Made by a program: the position numbers and the translations under genes
In this document: positions 1-7,330 of the stretch, in pieces
Layout of the letters: each line of letters starts with the position of its first letter
Position numbering within the stretch: position 1 is the stretch's first letter
Source: JAAZIN01 sp964441025
GTDB lineage: Bacteria; Bacillota; Dethiobacteria; DTU022
Assembly (NCBI GenBank): GCA_964441025.1
Contig: CAYTXG010000002.1
Span: 147,111-211,110 of the forward strand
Direction: 5' to 3'
Length of the DNA: 64,000 bases
Notes under the pieces: model-generated
The model's database searches: none
What the model saw: only the letters and a program-made list of their open reading frames with translations
What the model was told of the DNA's origin: nothing

Positions 1-668
1 TCCACCTCTCGCATAAATTTTGCGCCGATGGTGTCAAAAGCGCAAGTCTCGGAGGCAAGAAAGTACCCGTTCTCCCCCAGACGCCCCAGCGAAAGGGGGC
101 GGAACCCCTGGCTGTCGCGCAGCCCGATAATCTTTTTCCCGTCGCTCAGGACAAAAGCAAAGGCTCCTTGCAGGCGCGGCGCCGCCGCCGCCAGGGCCTC
201 CTCCAGGCAGGGATTGTTCTGCCTGGCAATGAGATGGCCCAGCAGCTCGCTGTCCGTATCGGTCTGGAAAATGGCTCCCTGCCCGGCAAGCTCATCGCGC
301 AGCCTCTCCGCATTGACCAGGCGCCCGTTGTGGGCTATCGCCAGTTCGCCGTAGCGGTAGCGCAGCAGCAGCGGTTGGCTGTTCTCGGGGCCGCGCCCTC
401 CCGCACCGTAAGCGTAGCGCACATGCCCCAGGGCCAGCGGGCCGCGGCGCCTTTTCAGCTCCTCCGTCCGGGGAAATATTTCGGAAACCAGCCCCGGCCC
501 TCTTTTCAGCCAGATCTCCCCCCCGTCACCGGAGCCGACAGCTATGCCGGCGCTTTCCTGTCCGCGGTGCTGCAGCGCGTACAGGGCAAAACAGGTAAGG
601 TAGGCCATGGGCAGATGGACAGCCCAGCCGCCGCAGACTCCGCAGGCTTCCCTTATGGAGCTGGACAC
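1..668 (-). CDS. purF: Amidophosphoribosyltransferase (PurF), N-terminal part, cut by window edge
   Basis: First committed enzyme of purine synthesis: PRPP plus glutamine to phosphoribosylamine. About 222 N-terminal residues are present and the C-terminal phosphoribosyltransferase domain lies off the left edge. The frame opens with GTG at 668, preceded by a G-rich ribosome site, and gives a short propeptide (VSSSIREA) before Cys in ACGVCGG, the expected N-terminal nucleophile of class II glutamine amidotransferases. Downstream are ALQHRGQESAGIAV, GHVRYAYGAGG and IAHNGRLVN, typical of the Ntn glutaminase domain. The usual CGVFG motif reads CGVCG here. The start overlaps the end of purL by 16 bases, so the two are probably translationally coupled. 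Confidence 0.93.
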   Translation of the reverse strand, partial: MSSSIREACGVCGGWAVHLPMAYLTCFALYALQHRGQESAGIAVGSGDGGEIWLKRGPGLVSEIFPRTEELKRRRGPLALGHVRYAYGAGGRGPENSQPLLLRYRYGELAIAHNGRLVNAERLRDELAGQGAIFQTDTDSELLGHLIARQNNPCLEEALAAAAPRLQGAFAFVLSDGKKIIGLRDSQGFRPLSLGRLGENGYFLASETCAFDTIGAKFMREV

Positions 669-2920
669 GGAATCGCCCCCCTGTAAACATTTTGCAGCTG
701 CTCCAACGGCAGGTCCACAAGAGGCTCTCCTCCTGCAGAGATGCGCAGCCTCTCGCCGCCGCACCGGCCCAGCAGCAGGATCTCCACCGCCGCCGCCTTT
801 GCCAGCGCCTCCAGGCCGGCGCAGTCAGCCTCCCTCGCTCGCAGCAGCACCCGCGTCGGCCCCTCTCCAAAAAGGGGCATCTCGGGCCGCGCCTGTGCAG
901 GCAGCTCGATTTCAGCTCCGCATCCCTCCTGCAGGCAGAGCCCCCCCAGTGCCGTAGCCAGGCCGCCCAGGGACAGGGATCCGGCACCGCAGATGAGCCC
1001 ATCCTTCACAAGCCGTCGCAGCAAATCATGCAGCCTACGCTCCAGCTCAAGATCGATGTCGGGCAGCGCACCGGCCGCCGCTCCATGCAGCACCTTCTGG
1101 TACTGGCTGCCGCCCAGGCTTACCTCCGCCGGACCGAGCAGGTACAGAACATCGCCTTCCCCGGCAAATCCGCAGCGGATCCGCTCCGCTGCAGCAGCAT
1201 CCTCCAGCAGCCCCACCGCCCCGATGACGGGCGTGGGATAGATGGCCTCGCCGGCGACCTCGTTGTAGAAGCTGACATTGCCGCCCACAACGGGCAGGTC
1301 CAGCGCCCGGCAGGCGGCGGCAATCCCCTCCACCGCCCTCCTGAATTGCCAGAAAACTTCCGGATTCTCCGGATTTCCAAAATTAAGCCCGTCGGTGATC
1401 CCCAGCGGCTTCGCCCCGACGCAGGCTAGCTCGCGCACCGCCTGGCACAGGGCGAATACCGACCCCCGGTAGGGATCAAGATAGACAAGGCGCCCATTCC
1501 CGGCCACCGCCACCGCCAGCGCCCCTTTATGCCCGGGCAGCGGCAGCAGCACAGCCGTGCCGCCGCCGGATCGAACATGAGCTTTGCCCCCGGCTTCCGT
1601 TCCGGATCTTCCGGCACCGCCCCCTTCGCCCCCGGCCTTCACTTGAGCCCCTTCCCCGCATTGGGGGGCCCAGGCCCAGCCGGCCACATCGGCCGTGCCG
1701 AACACTTTTAAAAATATCTCGTTGAGATCCCCCGCCGGGGCCGCCTTCATGGGATCGAGGGCGGCCAGCCTGCGGTAATATTCAGGCTCGCGGGAGGCTG
1801 GTTCATATACAGGCGCCCCTTCGGCAACGCTCTTTGCCGGCACCCGGGCCACCGCCTCGCCCCGGTGCTTCACCACAACAAGGCCGCCGCCGGTAACCTT
1901 TCCTACAGCGCTGCAGCAGAGCCCCCGCTTCACATAAGCCGCGGCGACCTGCTGCTGCTGTGCAGGCGCCACGATGAGAAGCATCCGCTCCTGCGTCTCC
2001 GAGGTGAGGATCTCATAAGCGTTCATCCCCTCATCCTCCTCCCGCAGCGGCACCCGCTCCAGCTCCACCTCCATGCCGCTGCCGGCCCTGGCCGCCGTCT
2101 CCGTGAGAGCGCAACTCAGTCCTGCTCCGCCCAGATCCTGCACCCCCAGGACCAGCCCGTTCTCAATTACCTCCAGCGTCGCCTCCAGCAGCGCTTTCCC
2201 CATGGCCGCATCGCCAACCTGCACCGGCTCATGCGCCTCATCTTCCATCTCCGCTGCGAACTGCTCCGAGGCGAAGGTGACGCCGTGAATCCCCTCCCGC
2301 CCCGTGGGCGCACCGGCCAGCAGAAGCACATTCCCCTCTCCCGCCGCCAGCCCCCGCATCAGCTGCGCCGCCGGCAGCAACCCCACGCACATGACATTTG
2401 CCAGGGGATTGCCCCGGTAGCAATCCTCAAAAAAGAGCTCGGCGGAAAGAAACGGTATCTCTGTCCCGGCGGCGTACCAGCGCATTCCAGCCACCGCCCC
2501 TTCGAAGAGGAAACGGCTGCGCTTTTCCTCCAGCGGTCCGAAGCGCAGCGAGCCCAGCAGCGCAGCCGGCCGCGCCCCCATGGCCACGATATCGCGGATG
2601 ATCCCCCCGGCGCCCGTTGCGGCGCCCTGGAAAGGCTCCACCGCTGTCGGGTGGTTGTGGCTCTCAATTTTAAAAGCCGCCGCCAGGCCGCCGCCCAGGT
2701 CGACAACGCCGGCGTTTTCGCCGGGGCCCTGCAGCACCTGCGGGCCTTCCACCGGCAGCAGGCGCAGCATCGCCCGGGAATGCTTGTAGCTGCAGTGCTC
2801 CGACCACATAACACTGTACATATTCAGCTCCACCAGATTCGGCTCCCGGCCCAGATCGACCCTGATGCGCTCATATTCTTCGTCACTAAGCCCCAGCTGC
2901 CGCCAGGGCTGATTGTTCAT
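653..2920 (-). CDS. purL: Phosphoribosylformylglycinamidine synthase II (PurL, long single-subunit small form)
   Basis: Converts FGAR to FGAM with ATP and ammonia supplied by the PurQ/PurS partners (not in the window). The 755 residues match the small PurL family, slightly longer than its usual 720-740. Visible motifs are NMYSVMWSEHCSYKHS near the N-terminus, the ATP site segment ESHNHPTAVEPFQGAATG, VQDLGGAGLS, and the second half with LGITDGLNFGNPENPEVFW. The ATG at 2920 fits the family N-terminus (MNNQPWRQLGL); an in-frame ATG 29 codons upstream adds a low-quality extension. A Gly/Ala-rich, low-complexity insert lies around residues 430-465 between the two halves. It sits between purE and purF in one operon. 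Confidence 0.95.
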   Translation of the reverse strand: MNNQPWRQLGLSDEEYERIRVDLGREPNLVELNMYSVMWSEHCSYKHSRAMLRLLPVEGPQVLQGPGENAGVVDLGGGLAAAFKIESHNHPTAVEPFQGAATGAGGIIRDIVAMGARPAALLGSLRFGPLEEKRSRFLFEGAVAGMRWYAAGTEIPFLSAELFFEDCYRGNPLANVMCVGLLPAAQLMRGLAAGEGNVLLLAGAPTGREGIHGVTFASEQFAAEMEDEAHEPVQVGDAAMGKALLEATLEVIENGLVLGVQDLGGAGLSCALTETAARAGSGMEVELERVPLREEDEGMNAYEILTSETQERMLLIVAPAQQQQVAAAYVKRGLCCSAVGKVTGGGLVVVKHRGEAVARVPAKSVAEGAPVYEPASREPEYYRRLAALDPMKAAPAGDLNEIFLKVFGTADVAGWAWAPQCGEGAQVKAGGEGGGAGRSGTEAGGKAHVRSGGGTAVLLPLPGHKGALAVAVAGNGRLVYLDPYRGSVFALCQAVRELACVGAKPLGITDGLNFGNPENPEVFWQFRRAVEGIAAACRALDLPVVGGNVSFYNEVAGEAIYPTPVIGAVGLLEDAAAAERIRCGFAGEGDVLYLLGPAEVSLGGSQYQKVLHGAAAGALPDIDLELERRLHDLLRRLVKDGLICGAGSLSLGGLATALGGLCLQEGCGAEIELPAQARPEMPLFGEGPTRVLLRAREADCAGLEALAKAAAVEILLLGRCGGERLRISAGGEPLVDLPLEQLQNVYRGAIPCPAP

Positions 2921-3049
2921 TGTTGCCACCGCATGCGCGCCTCCCGCCCTAAATATTCCTTTGTCCTTTTGTCCTTTTGCACTAATGCAATTTTGCCCTT
3001 TGACCATTGCCCTTTTTCTTCAACAGATGCCTTTGCCGTTCCTGGGCGT
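2921..3049 (-). other. purE-purL spacer
   Basis: About 129 bases between purE and purL. It carries short repeated A-rich words of the AAAGGACA type and an in-frame extension of purL with no homology-like features. No terminator or promoter stands out, so I read purE-purL as co-transcribed. Confidence 0.4.
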
Positions 3050-3598
3050 TTATCCCGGCGCCCCCCGTTCCCCATCCCCGCGGGGAAAGGATCCGGGGCA
3101 TAACCCACCCCGCTTCAGCTTGCAGTCCTTCTCCTCCACCTGCGCCGCCAGATCCCGGCGGTAGCGGGCCAGCCTTTCCTGCAGCCCGCGGTTTTCCAGG
3201 GCCAGTATCTGCACCGCCAGCAGCCCGGCATTAAAAGCGCCGTTTACCGCCACTGTAGCCACGGGCACACCGCGGGGCATCTGCACAATCGCTAAAAGAG
3301 AATCAAGGCCCTCCAGGGGGGACCCCTCCACCGGCACCCCGATTACCGGCAGCGCCGTGTACGAAGCGATCACACCGGGCAGGTGGGCGGCGCCGCCCGC
3401 ACCGGCGATGATTACCTTCAACCCCGCCTCAGCCGCGCCCCGGGCATAGCGGGCCACCTTCTCCGGATGGCGGTGTGCGCTGGCAATAGAGGCTTCATAG
3501 ACGACACCGAATAAATCCAGCGCTTCGCCCGCACCGGCCATCACCTGCAGATCGGAATCGCTGCCCATCACTATGCCCACTTCGGCTCCTCCACCCAT
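3050..3598 (-). CDS. purE: N5-carboxyaminoimidazole ribonucleotide mutase (PurE)
   Basis: Catalyses N5-CAIR to CAIR in purine synthesis. The nucleotide-binding and catalytic signature IVMGSDSDL is at residues 9-17, SAHRHPEK follows (SAHRTP in most relatives; His is kept), and AGAGGAAHLPGVIA marks the active-site loop. The 182 residues include about 20 extra C-terminal residues beyond the usual 160, rich in Gly, Arg and Pro. It lies 55 bases downstream of the permease gene with a strong hairpin between, and 129 bases upstream of purL. Confidence 0.95.
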   Translation of the reverse strand: MGGGAEVGIVMGSDSDLQVMAGAGEALDLFGVVYEASIASAHRHPEKVARYARGAAEAGLKVIIAGAGGAAHLPGVIASYTALPVIGVPVEGSPLEGLDSLLAIVQMPRGVPVATVAVNGAFNAGLLAVQILALENRGLQERLARYRRDLAAQVEEKDCKLKRGGLCPGSFPRGDGERGAPG

Positions 3599-3621
3599 CC
3601 AATCACACCCTTTATAAATAG

Positions 3622-3641
3622 GGGGCGGCTGCGCCGCCCCT
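3622..3641 (-). promoter_or_regulatory. GC-rich intercistronic hairpin between azgA and purE
   Basis: GGGGCGGC and GCCGCCCC form an eight-pair stem with a three-base loop in the 55-base gap. It is followed on the minus strand by CTATTTATAAAG, not a T run, so it is more likely an RNA stability or partial attenuation element than a strong terminator. Confidence 0.45.
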
Positions 3642-3653
3642 TGACGTTATCCG

Positions 3654-4952
3654 TTATCCTGCAATGAAAAAGTGGACCAGGGCTACCGCAGCCAGCACAT
3701 AGACAAGCCAGTGAACCTCTTTCCATTTACCGGCAACTACCTTTACCACTGGATAGGCGATGAAACCGAAAGCAATACCATCGGCAATACTGTAAGCCAG
3801 CGGCATAAAAATAATAGTCAGAAAAGCCGGCAGTGCCTCGGTAAAATCGTCAAAATCGATCTTCATCACGCCGCCCACCATGAGCACGCCCACAATGACC
3901 AGGGCCGGCGCCGTCGCCTGTGTGGGAACGAGGCCGGCCAGGGGCGCCAGGAAAAGGCTCACGAAAAAGAGCAGCCCGGTGACAATGGAGGTGAGCCCGG
4001 TGCGCCCCCCCTCGGAAACCCCGGCGGTGCTCTCCACGTAGGTGGTCACAGTGCTGGTGCCGAGCAGCGAACCGCCCACCGTTCCGATGGCATCGGCCAG
4101 CATGGCCCGGTTGACGCGGGGCAGCCGCCCCTGCTTGTCCAGAAACCCGGCCCTTGCTCCCGTACCCATCAGAGTGCCCATAGTATCAAAAACGTCAACA
4201 AAGAGGAAAGAGAAGATCACAAAGAAGGGAATAGAGAAAGCGGCTTTTAAATCCAGCTTCAGAAAGACAGGCGCCAGCGGAGCGGGCATGCCGAAGATAT
4301 CGCCTATGCCGGTGGGCAGATCCTTTATCCCCATGAAAAAGCTGATGATCGTGGTCAGCAGAATCCCGATGAGGATCGCCCCCCGCACCTTGCGGGCCAT
4401 GAGCACGGCAATGATCAAAATGCCGATCATCGTCAGCAGCGGCCCCGGCTCCGTGAGGTTGCCCATGGTGATCTGGGTGGCCGGATCTGGGACAATGATC
4501 CCGCCGCTCTGCAGCCCGATGTAGGCAATAAACAGGCCGATACCGGCGGCAACGGCCCGCTTGAGCGTTGTAGGCACGGCGGCGTCAATGTACTCGATCA
4601 CCTTTGTCACCGCAAGAATGATAAAGACGGTCCCTGATATGAAGACCGCCCCCAGGGCCGCCTGCCAGCCGTACTTCGCGGCAACGGTAAAGGCGAAGAA
4701 AGCGTTCAGCCCCATCCCGCTGGCCAGGGCAAAGGGATAGTTGGTCATCAGCCCCATCAGAATAGTGGTCAGCCCGGCGGCAACGATGGTCGCGGTCATC
4801 ACCGCCCCTTTATCCATCCCCGTTGTGGAAAGAATGTCGGGGTTGACAAAAATAATGTAAGCCATAGTCATAAATGTAGTAATTCCTGCTATGATTTCAG
4901 TACGTGCATTGGTGTTATTCTCCTTGAACTTGAAAAACTTCTCCACATCCAA
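3654..4952 (-). CDS. NCS2-family purine permease (AzgA/PbuG type)
   Basis: Proton-coupled uptake of adenine, guanine or hypoxanthine across the cytoplasmic membrane. The 432 residues match the AzgA branch: N-terminus MDVEKFFKFKE, then GITTFMTMAYIIFVNPDIL in the first membrane segment, ASGMGLNAFFAF, and LFVDVFDTMGTLMGTG, followed by the TSTVTTYVES motif. About 12 or more hydrophobic segments are visible. The ATG at 4952 has AAGGAGG upstream. It is the first gene of an operon with purE, purL and purF, all behind the ykkC-family RNA leader, so salvage and synthesis are expressed together. The exact base transported cannot be read from sequence. Confidence 0.93.
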   Translation of the reverse strand: MDVEKFFKFKENNTNARTEIIAGITTFMTMAYIIFVNPDILSTTGMDKGAVMTATIVAAGLTTILMGLMTNYPFALASGMGLNAFFAFTVAAKYGWQAALGAVFISGTVFIILAVTKVIEYIDAAVPTTLKRAVAAGIGLFIAYIGLQSGGIIVPDPATQITMGNLTEPGPLLTMIGILIIAVLMARKVRGAILIGILLTTIISFFMGIKDLPTGIGDIFGMPAPLAPVFLKLDLKAAFSIPFFVIFSFLFVDVFDTMGTLMGTGARAGFLDKQGRLPRVNRAMLADAIGTVGGSLLGTSTVTTYVESTAGVSEGGRTGLTSIVTGLLFFVSLFLAPLAGLVPTQATAPALVIVGVLMVGGVMKIDFDDFTEALPAFLTIIFMPLAYSIADGIAFGFIAYPVVKVVAGKWKEVHWLVYVLAAVALVHFFIAG

Positions 4953-5037
4953 ACCTCCTTATATGGTTCTACTCTAGACTGCCAAAATCAAGGATCCTTT
5001 ACTCTTACTCTTTTTTAAACACATCACCTCCATTTTT

Positions 5038-5085
5038 AAAGCCCGGGCAAGTAGGCTGCGAGCGAAACCTACCCGCCTGGGCTTT
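5038..5085 (-). promoter_or_regulatory. Alternative hairpin of the ykkC leader (expression platform)
   Basis: AAAGCCCAGGC (5085-5075) pairs with GCCCGGGCTTT (5048-5038) across one G-T step, with an inner GTAGG/CCTAC stem. The 5' arm is the conserved 3' part of the aptamer, so ligand-bound and hairpin forms should exclude each other. Only three T residues follow, then AAAAATGG, so the off switch may be a weak terminator or may work differently. Confidence 0.6.
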
Positions 5086-5220
5086 TATCCCTCCGGTGTA
5101 GCGCCAAAAGAAACCGCACCAAGTTCGCTGTTTCCTAAAACGCCTGTACCACTTGGACCAGCCTGGACGGGTGCGGCGGCAGGCCTCACCGCTCCAGCGG
5201 AACCCTAGGTACACTTTCCC
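5079..5220 (-). ncRNA. ykkC-family riboswitch aptamer, subtype 2 (ppGpp/PRPP type)
   Basis: The minus strand contains, in order, GGGAAAGTGTA, CTAGGGTTCCG (5208-5198), CTGGTCCAAGTGG (from 5161), TACACCGGAGGGAT (from 5100) and AAAAGCCCAGGCGGG. These are the conserved segments of ykkC RNAs. The 5' GGGAAA can pair with the 3' GGTTTC just after the core (5073-5062 region). That matches the add-on outer helix of subtype 2, which senses ppGpp or PRPP rather than guanidine. It heads the azgA-purE-purL-purF operon. The internal arms, about 35-50 bases each, are longer than in the crystallised examples I remember. A 78-codon frame through this stretch is a by-product of the RNA. Confidence 0.88.
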
Positions 5221-5267
5221 TCGTAATGCAAATGTAAGCATCGAGAGTTCCTATAAAGTTTGTCCTG

Positions 5268-5296
5268 ATTATACCTTGTTCGCCATGATCTGCGAA
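5268..5296 (-). promoter_or_regulatory. Likely sigma-A promoter of the purine operon
   Basis: A perfect -10 TATAAT (5273-5268) lies 17 bases from TTCGCA (5296-5291), four of six matches to -35. Transcription would start near 5260, about 40 bases before the aptamer core. A small hairpin (CTCGATGC with GCATTACGAG) fills that gap. Confidence 0.6.
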
Positions 5297-5341
5297 ATTC
5301 CTTTCAGATTTACAGATTTAATTCCCCTTCCGGCGCCACTC

Positions 5342-5370
5342 TTTACGTTCTATTGGGCATGCCTTAGAAT
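5342..5370 (+). promoter_or_regulatory. Probable promoter for the DUF2148 gene
   Basis: TTTACG (5342-5347) and TAGAAT (5365-5370) are 17 bases apart, about 33 bases before the ATG at 5403, which has the ribosome site GGAGGAGG. Confidence 0.5.
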
Positions 5371-5402
5371 GTAGTTAGATAAAACCTGGAGGAGGCAATA
5401 AG

Positions 5403-5927
5403 ATGAATTCAATCCTGGAAACAGTTGCCGGCATGATGGCGCTGGCCGCGCGCACCGCTCCCAAAGCTGTTGGCGCCGATTTTATCAACACCCGGGTATT
5501 GACGGGGGAAGATATCGGAAAGCTGGCCGACGAGATGATCAGGTACGGTCGGGAGAGCGGCAGACACAACTACGACCGCGACGGCGACAATGTGCGCCGC
5601 TCCGGCGCAGTTCTCCTGCTTTCCCTGGAGCAGCCCGAGCATATCAGGCAAGACTGCGGCGCCTGCGGTTTCCATTCATGTAAGGAGATGGAAGAAAGCT
5701 ACAAGGAGGGCCGGGTTTTTGCCGGGCCCTTATGCAGCTGGCGCATCCTAGACCTGGGCATTGCCCTGGGCTCGGCGGTAAAGACAGCATCCCTGTTCAA
5801 TGTGGACAACCGGATCATGTTTCGCATCGGCATTGCCGCCCGTATATTGGGCCTGATCAAGGGTGAGATGGTCGTCGGCGTCCCCCTTTCCGCCTCGGGA
5901 AAAAATATCTACTTTGATCGCAAGTAG
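5403..5927 (+). CDS. DUF2148 ferredoxin-like domain protein
   Basis: A 174-residue cytoplasmic protein of the DUF2148 family, found mostly in anaerobes and of unknown function. Cysteines cluster as DCGACGFHSC (residues 85-94), with a further Cys in AGPLCSWR near residue 111. This fits an iron-sulfur or metal site, as the family name implies. The N-terminal half (MALAARTAPKAVGAD) and the C-terminal GIAARILGLIKGEMVVGVPLS are family features. It starts at ATG 5403 with a strong GGAGGAGG site and stands alone, transcribed away from the purine operon. The partner electron carrier or substrate is unknown. Confidence 0.85.
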   Translation: MNSILETVAGMMALAARTAPKAVGADFINTRVLTGEDIGKLADEMIRYGRESGRHNYDRDGDNVRRSGAVLLLSLEQPEHIRQDCGACGFHSCKEMEESYKEGRVFAGPLCSWRILDLGIALGSAVKTASLFNVDNRIMFRIGIAARILGLIKGEMVVGVPLSASGKNIYFDRK

Positions 5928-5946
5928 TCAACGGTCTGCTAAAAGG

Positions 5947-6050
5947 ACACCCCCACCCCGGCCCTCGCCCCTCAAGAACCTCAGGAAGGAGGAATGATCC
6001 GGCGCCGTCATCCCCTCTCCCCCGTCTGGAGAGAGACGGGGAGAGGGGGA
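5947..6050. repeat. GC-rich palindromic intergenic repeat, copy 1
   Basis: A C-rich stretch (CACCCCCACCCC, then CCCCTCAAG) is followed by a strong hairpin, CCCCTCTCCCCC with its complement GGGGAGAGGGG (about 6012-6049). The same order of blocks recurs at the right end of the window (63932-64000). It lies between convergent genes and may also serve as a terminator for either. Confidence 0.7.
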
Positions 6051-6056
6051 TTCTAC

Positions 6057-7160
6057 TCAATAATCAATATTTTTGCGGCTGCTGCCGTCAAGACCCATGC
6101 GGTATAGACTGCCGTTCTCATCAAGATTTATGTAGTACATCCATTGTTCAAATATAAAAAGGCCGCCGCAGGAATCGCCGCTCAAAAGAGCCTCGGAACT
6201 GCCGTCGGGCCTGACCCGGCAGATTTCCCCGCTGTGCGCTTTACTGTAATACAGCCATCCATTGGCACAGTTCAGAAACGCCGGCTCTATATCGCTCACC
6301 TTGGAAGCTGCACCGCCCGAGATGCCGACACCGTAAAGCGAGCGTCCCCCCAGGTAGATCTCCGTCTCGTAGATATCCCCGATAAAATAGAGAGTATCTT
6401 CCAGCAGATTCATGAAATAGGCATCGCTATCATGGAGCACACTGCGCCCGCCGCCCTCCAGATCGGCTTTGCACAGCTGCGGATGCTCCTCTATTCCCCG
6501 GTAGTAAATCCAGCCGTCTTCCACATTGAAAAAATCAGCACGGTGATCCGTCAACAGCTTCTTACCACTGCCGTCGGCCTCGATCCGGTATATCTTCGGT
6601 TCATCGGCATTGGCGCTCTGGTAGTAAAGCCTTCCATCCACCAGTTGCAGATTTTCCGCCGGATCTGCAGATATCACCGTGCGCCCGCCGCCGTCCAGAT
6701 CGATCCGCACGATGGGGCCGTAAACGATGGTGGTAAATTCCTCTCCCATCATCTCGTCGTAGATTGTCACCGGCTCACCCATGGCCACGTAATAGAGATA
6801 CTGCTCTGTAGCGTTGATATAGCGGGGGACATCGTCACTTAACTTCATCCTTCCGCCGCCGTCAAGACCGGCCCGGTAAAGCCTGCCCCCATCGGCGGGA
6901 GAGGCGAAATAGATCTGATCGTCCCGCATAGCCACCAGACCGCCATTCAATATATTGCCGGCGCTGTTGCCCCGTACATTCTCCCCGGCCTTCTCTTCAT
7001 CCGACTCGCCACCGTTCTCCGAAGGCATACTTTCCCCATTTTCGCCCGGTTTGTCATCCTTACCGGAAAGCGCCTCCATGATAGAACATCCTCCCACCAG
7101 AAATAGACAGAAGCATGCCGCTGTAAGCCAGGCCGTAAATATGAAAATCCTTCTCTTCAT
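6057..7160 (-). CDS. Surface lipoprotein with DUF5050-type beta-propeller
   Basis: A 367-residue predicted lipoprotein. The N-terminal signal ends in a lipobox, LVGGC (Cys at residue 25), followed by a charged Gly/Glu/Ser-rich linker to about residue 65. The rest is six or seven repeats of the form LYYxx...IYRxxLDGGGRxxL (for example LYRAGLDGGGRMKL and LYRMGLDGSSRKNI), the pattern of DUF5050 propellers. It should be anchored outside the membrane. Ligand and role are unknown. It is monocistronic, ending inside the palindromic repeat region. A possible promoter, TTTACA-17-TATATG, lies about 60-90 bases upstream. Confidence 0.82.
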   Translation of the reverse strand: MKRRIFIFTAWLTAACFCLFLVGGCSIMEALSGKDDKPGENGESMPSENGGESDEEKAGENVRGNSAGNILNGGLVAMRDDQIYFASPADGGRLYRAGLDGGGRMKLSDDVPRYINATEQYLYYVAMGEPVTIYDEMMGEEFTTIVYGPIVRIDLDGGGRTVISADPAENLQLVDGRLYYQSANADEPKIYRIEADGSGKKLLTDHRADFFNVEDGWIYYRGIEEHPQLCKADLEGGGRSVLHDSDAYFMNLLEDTLYFIGDIYETEIYLGGRSLYGVGISGGAASKVSDIEPAFLNCANGWLYYSKAHSGEICRVRPDGSSEALLSGDSCGGLFIFEQWMYYINLDENGSLYRMGLDGSSRKNIDY

Positions 7161-7330
7161 CTACTTCTCTCCTTTACAGTCGCTATCCGCTAAAATGGAA
7201 TTGGCTGTCCCCTTGCATATATCATAGGGCACTTCATTTGTAAAGAACTAACCCCCGGTAAATCGCACCCGTTAAAACCCCGTTAAAAATTATAAAACTT
7301 CTATTCCCCATGCTTGCCCGGGCAGGCGAG

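Noticed and set aside
168..3164. Several plus-strand frames up to 412 codons across purF, purL and purE
   Set aside because: They are antisense shadows in GC-rich genes; the minus-strand products have clear family motifs.
5005..5241. 78-codon minus-strand frame upstream of the purine permease
   Set aside because: It coincides with the ykkC aptamer and its alternative hairpin, and the protein has no family-like features.
5268..5400. Guanine riboswitch in tandem with the ykkC RNA
   Set aside because: I looked for the purine aptamer loop and junction words upstream of the ykkC core and did not find them.
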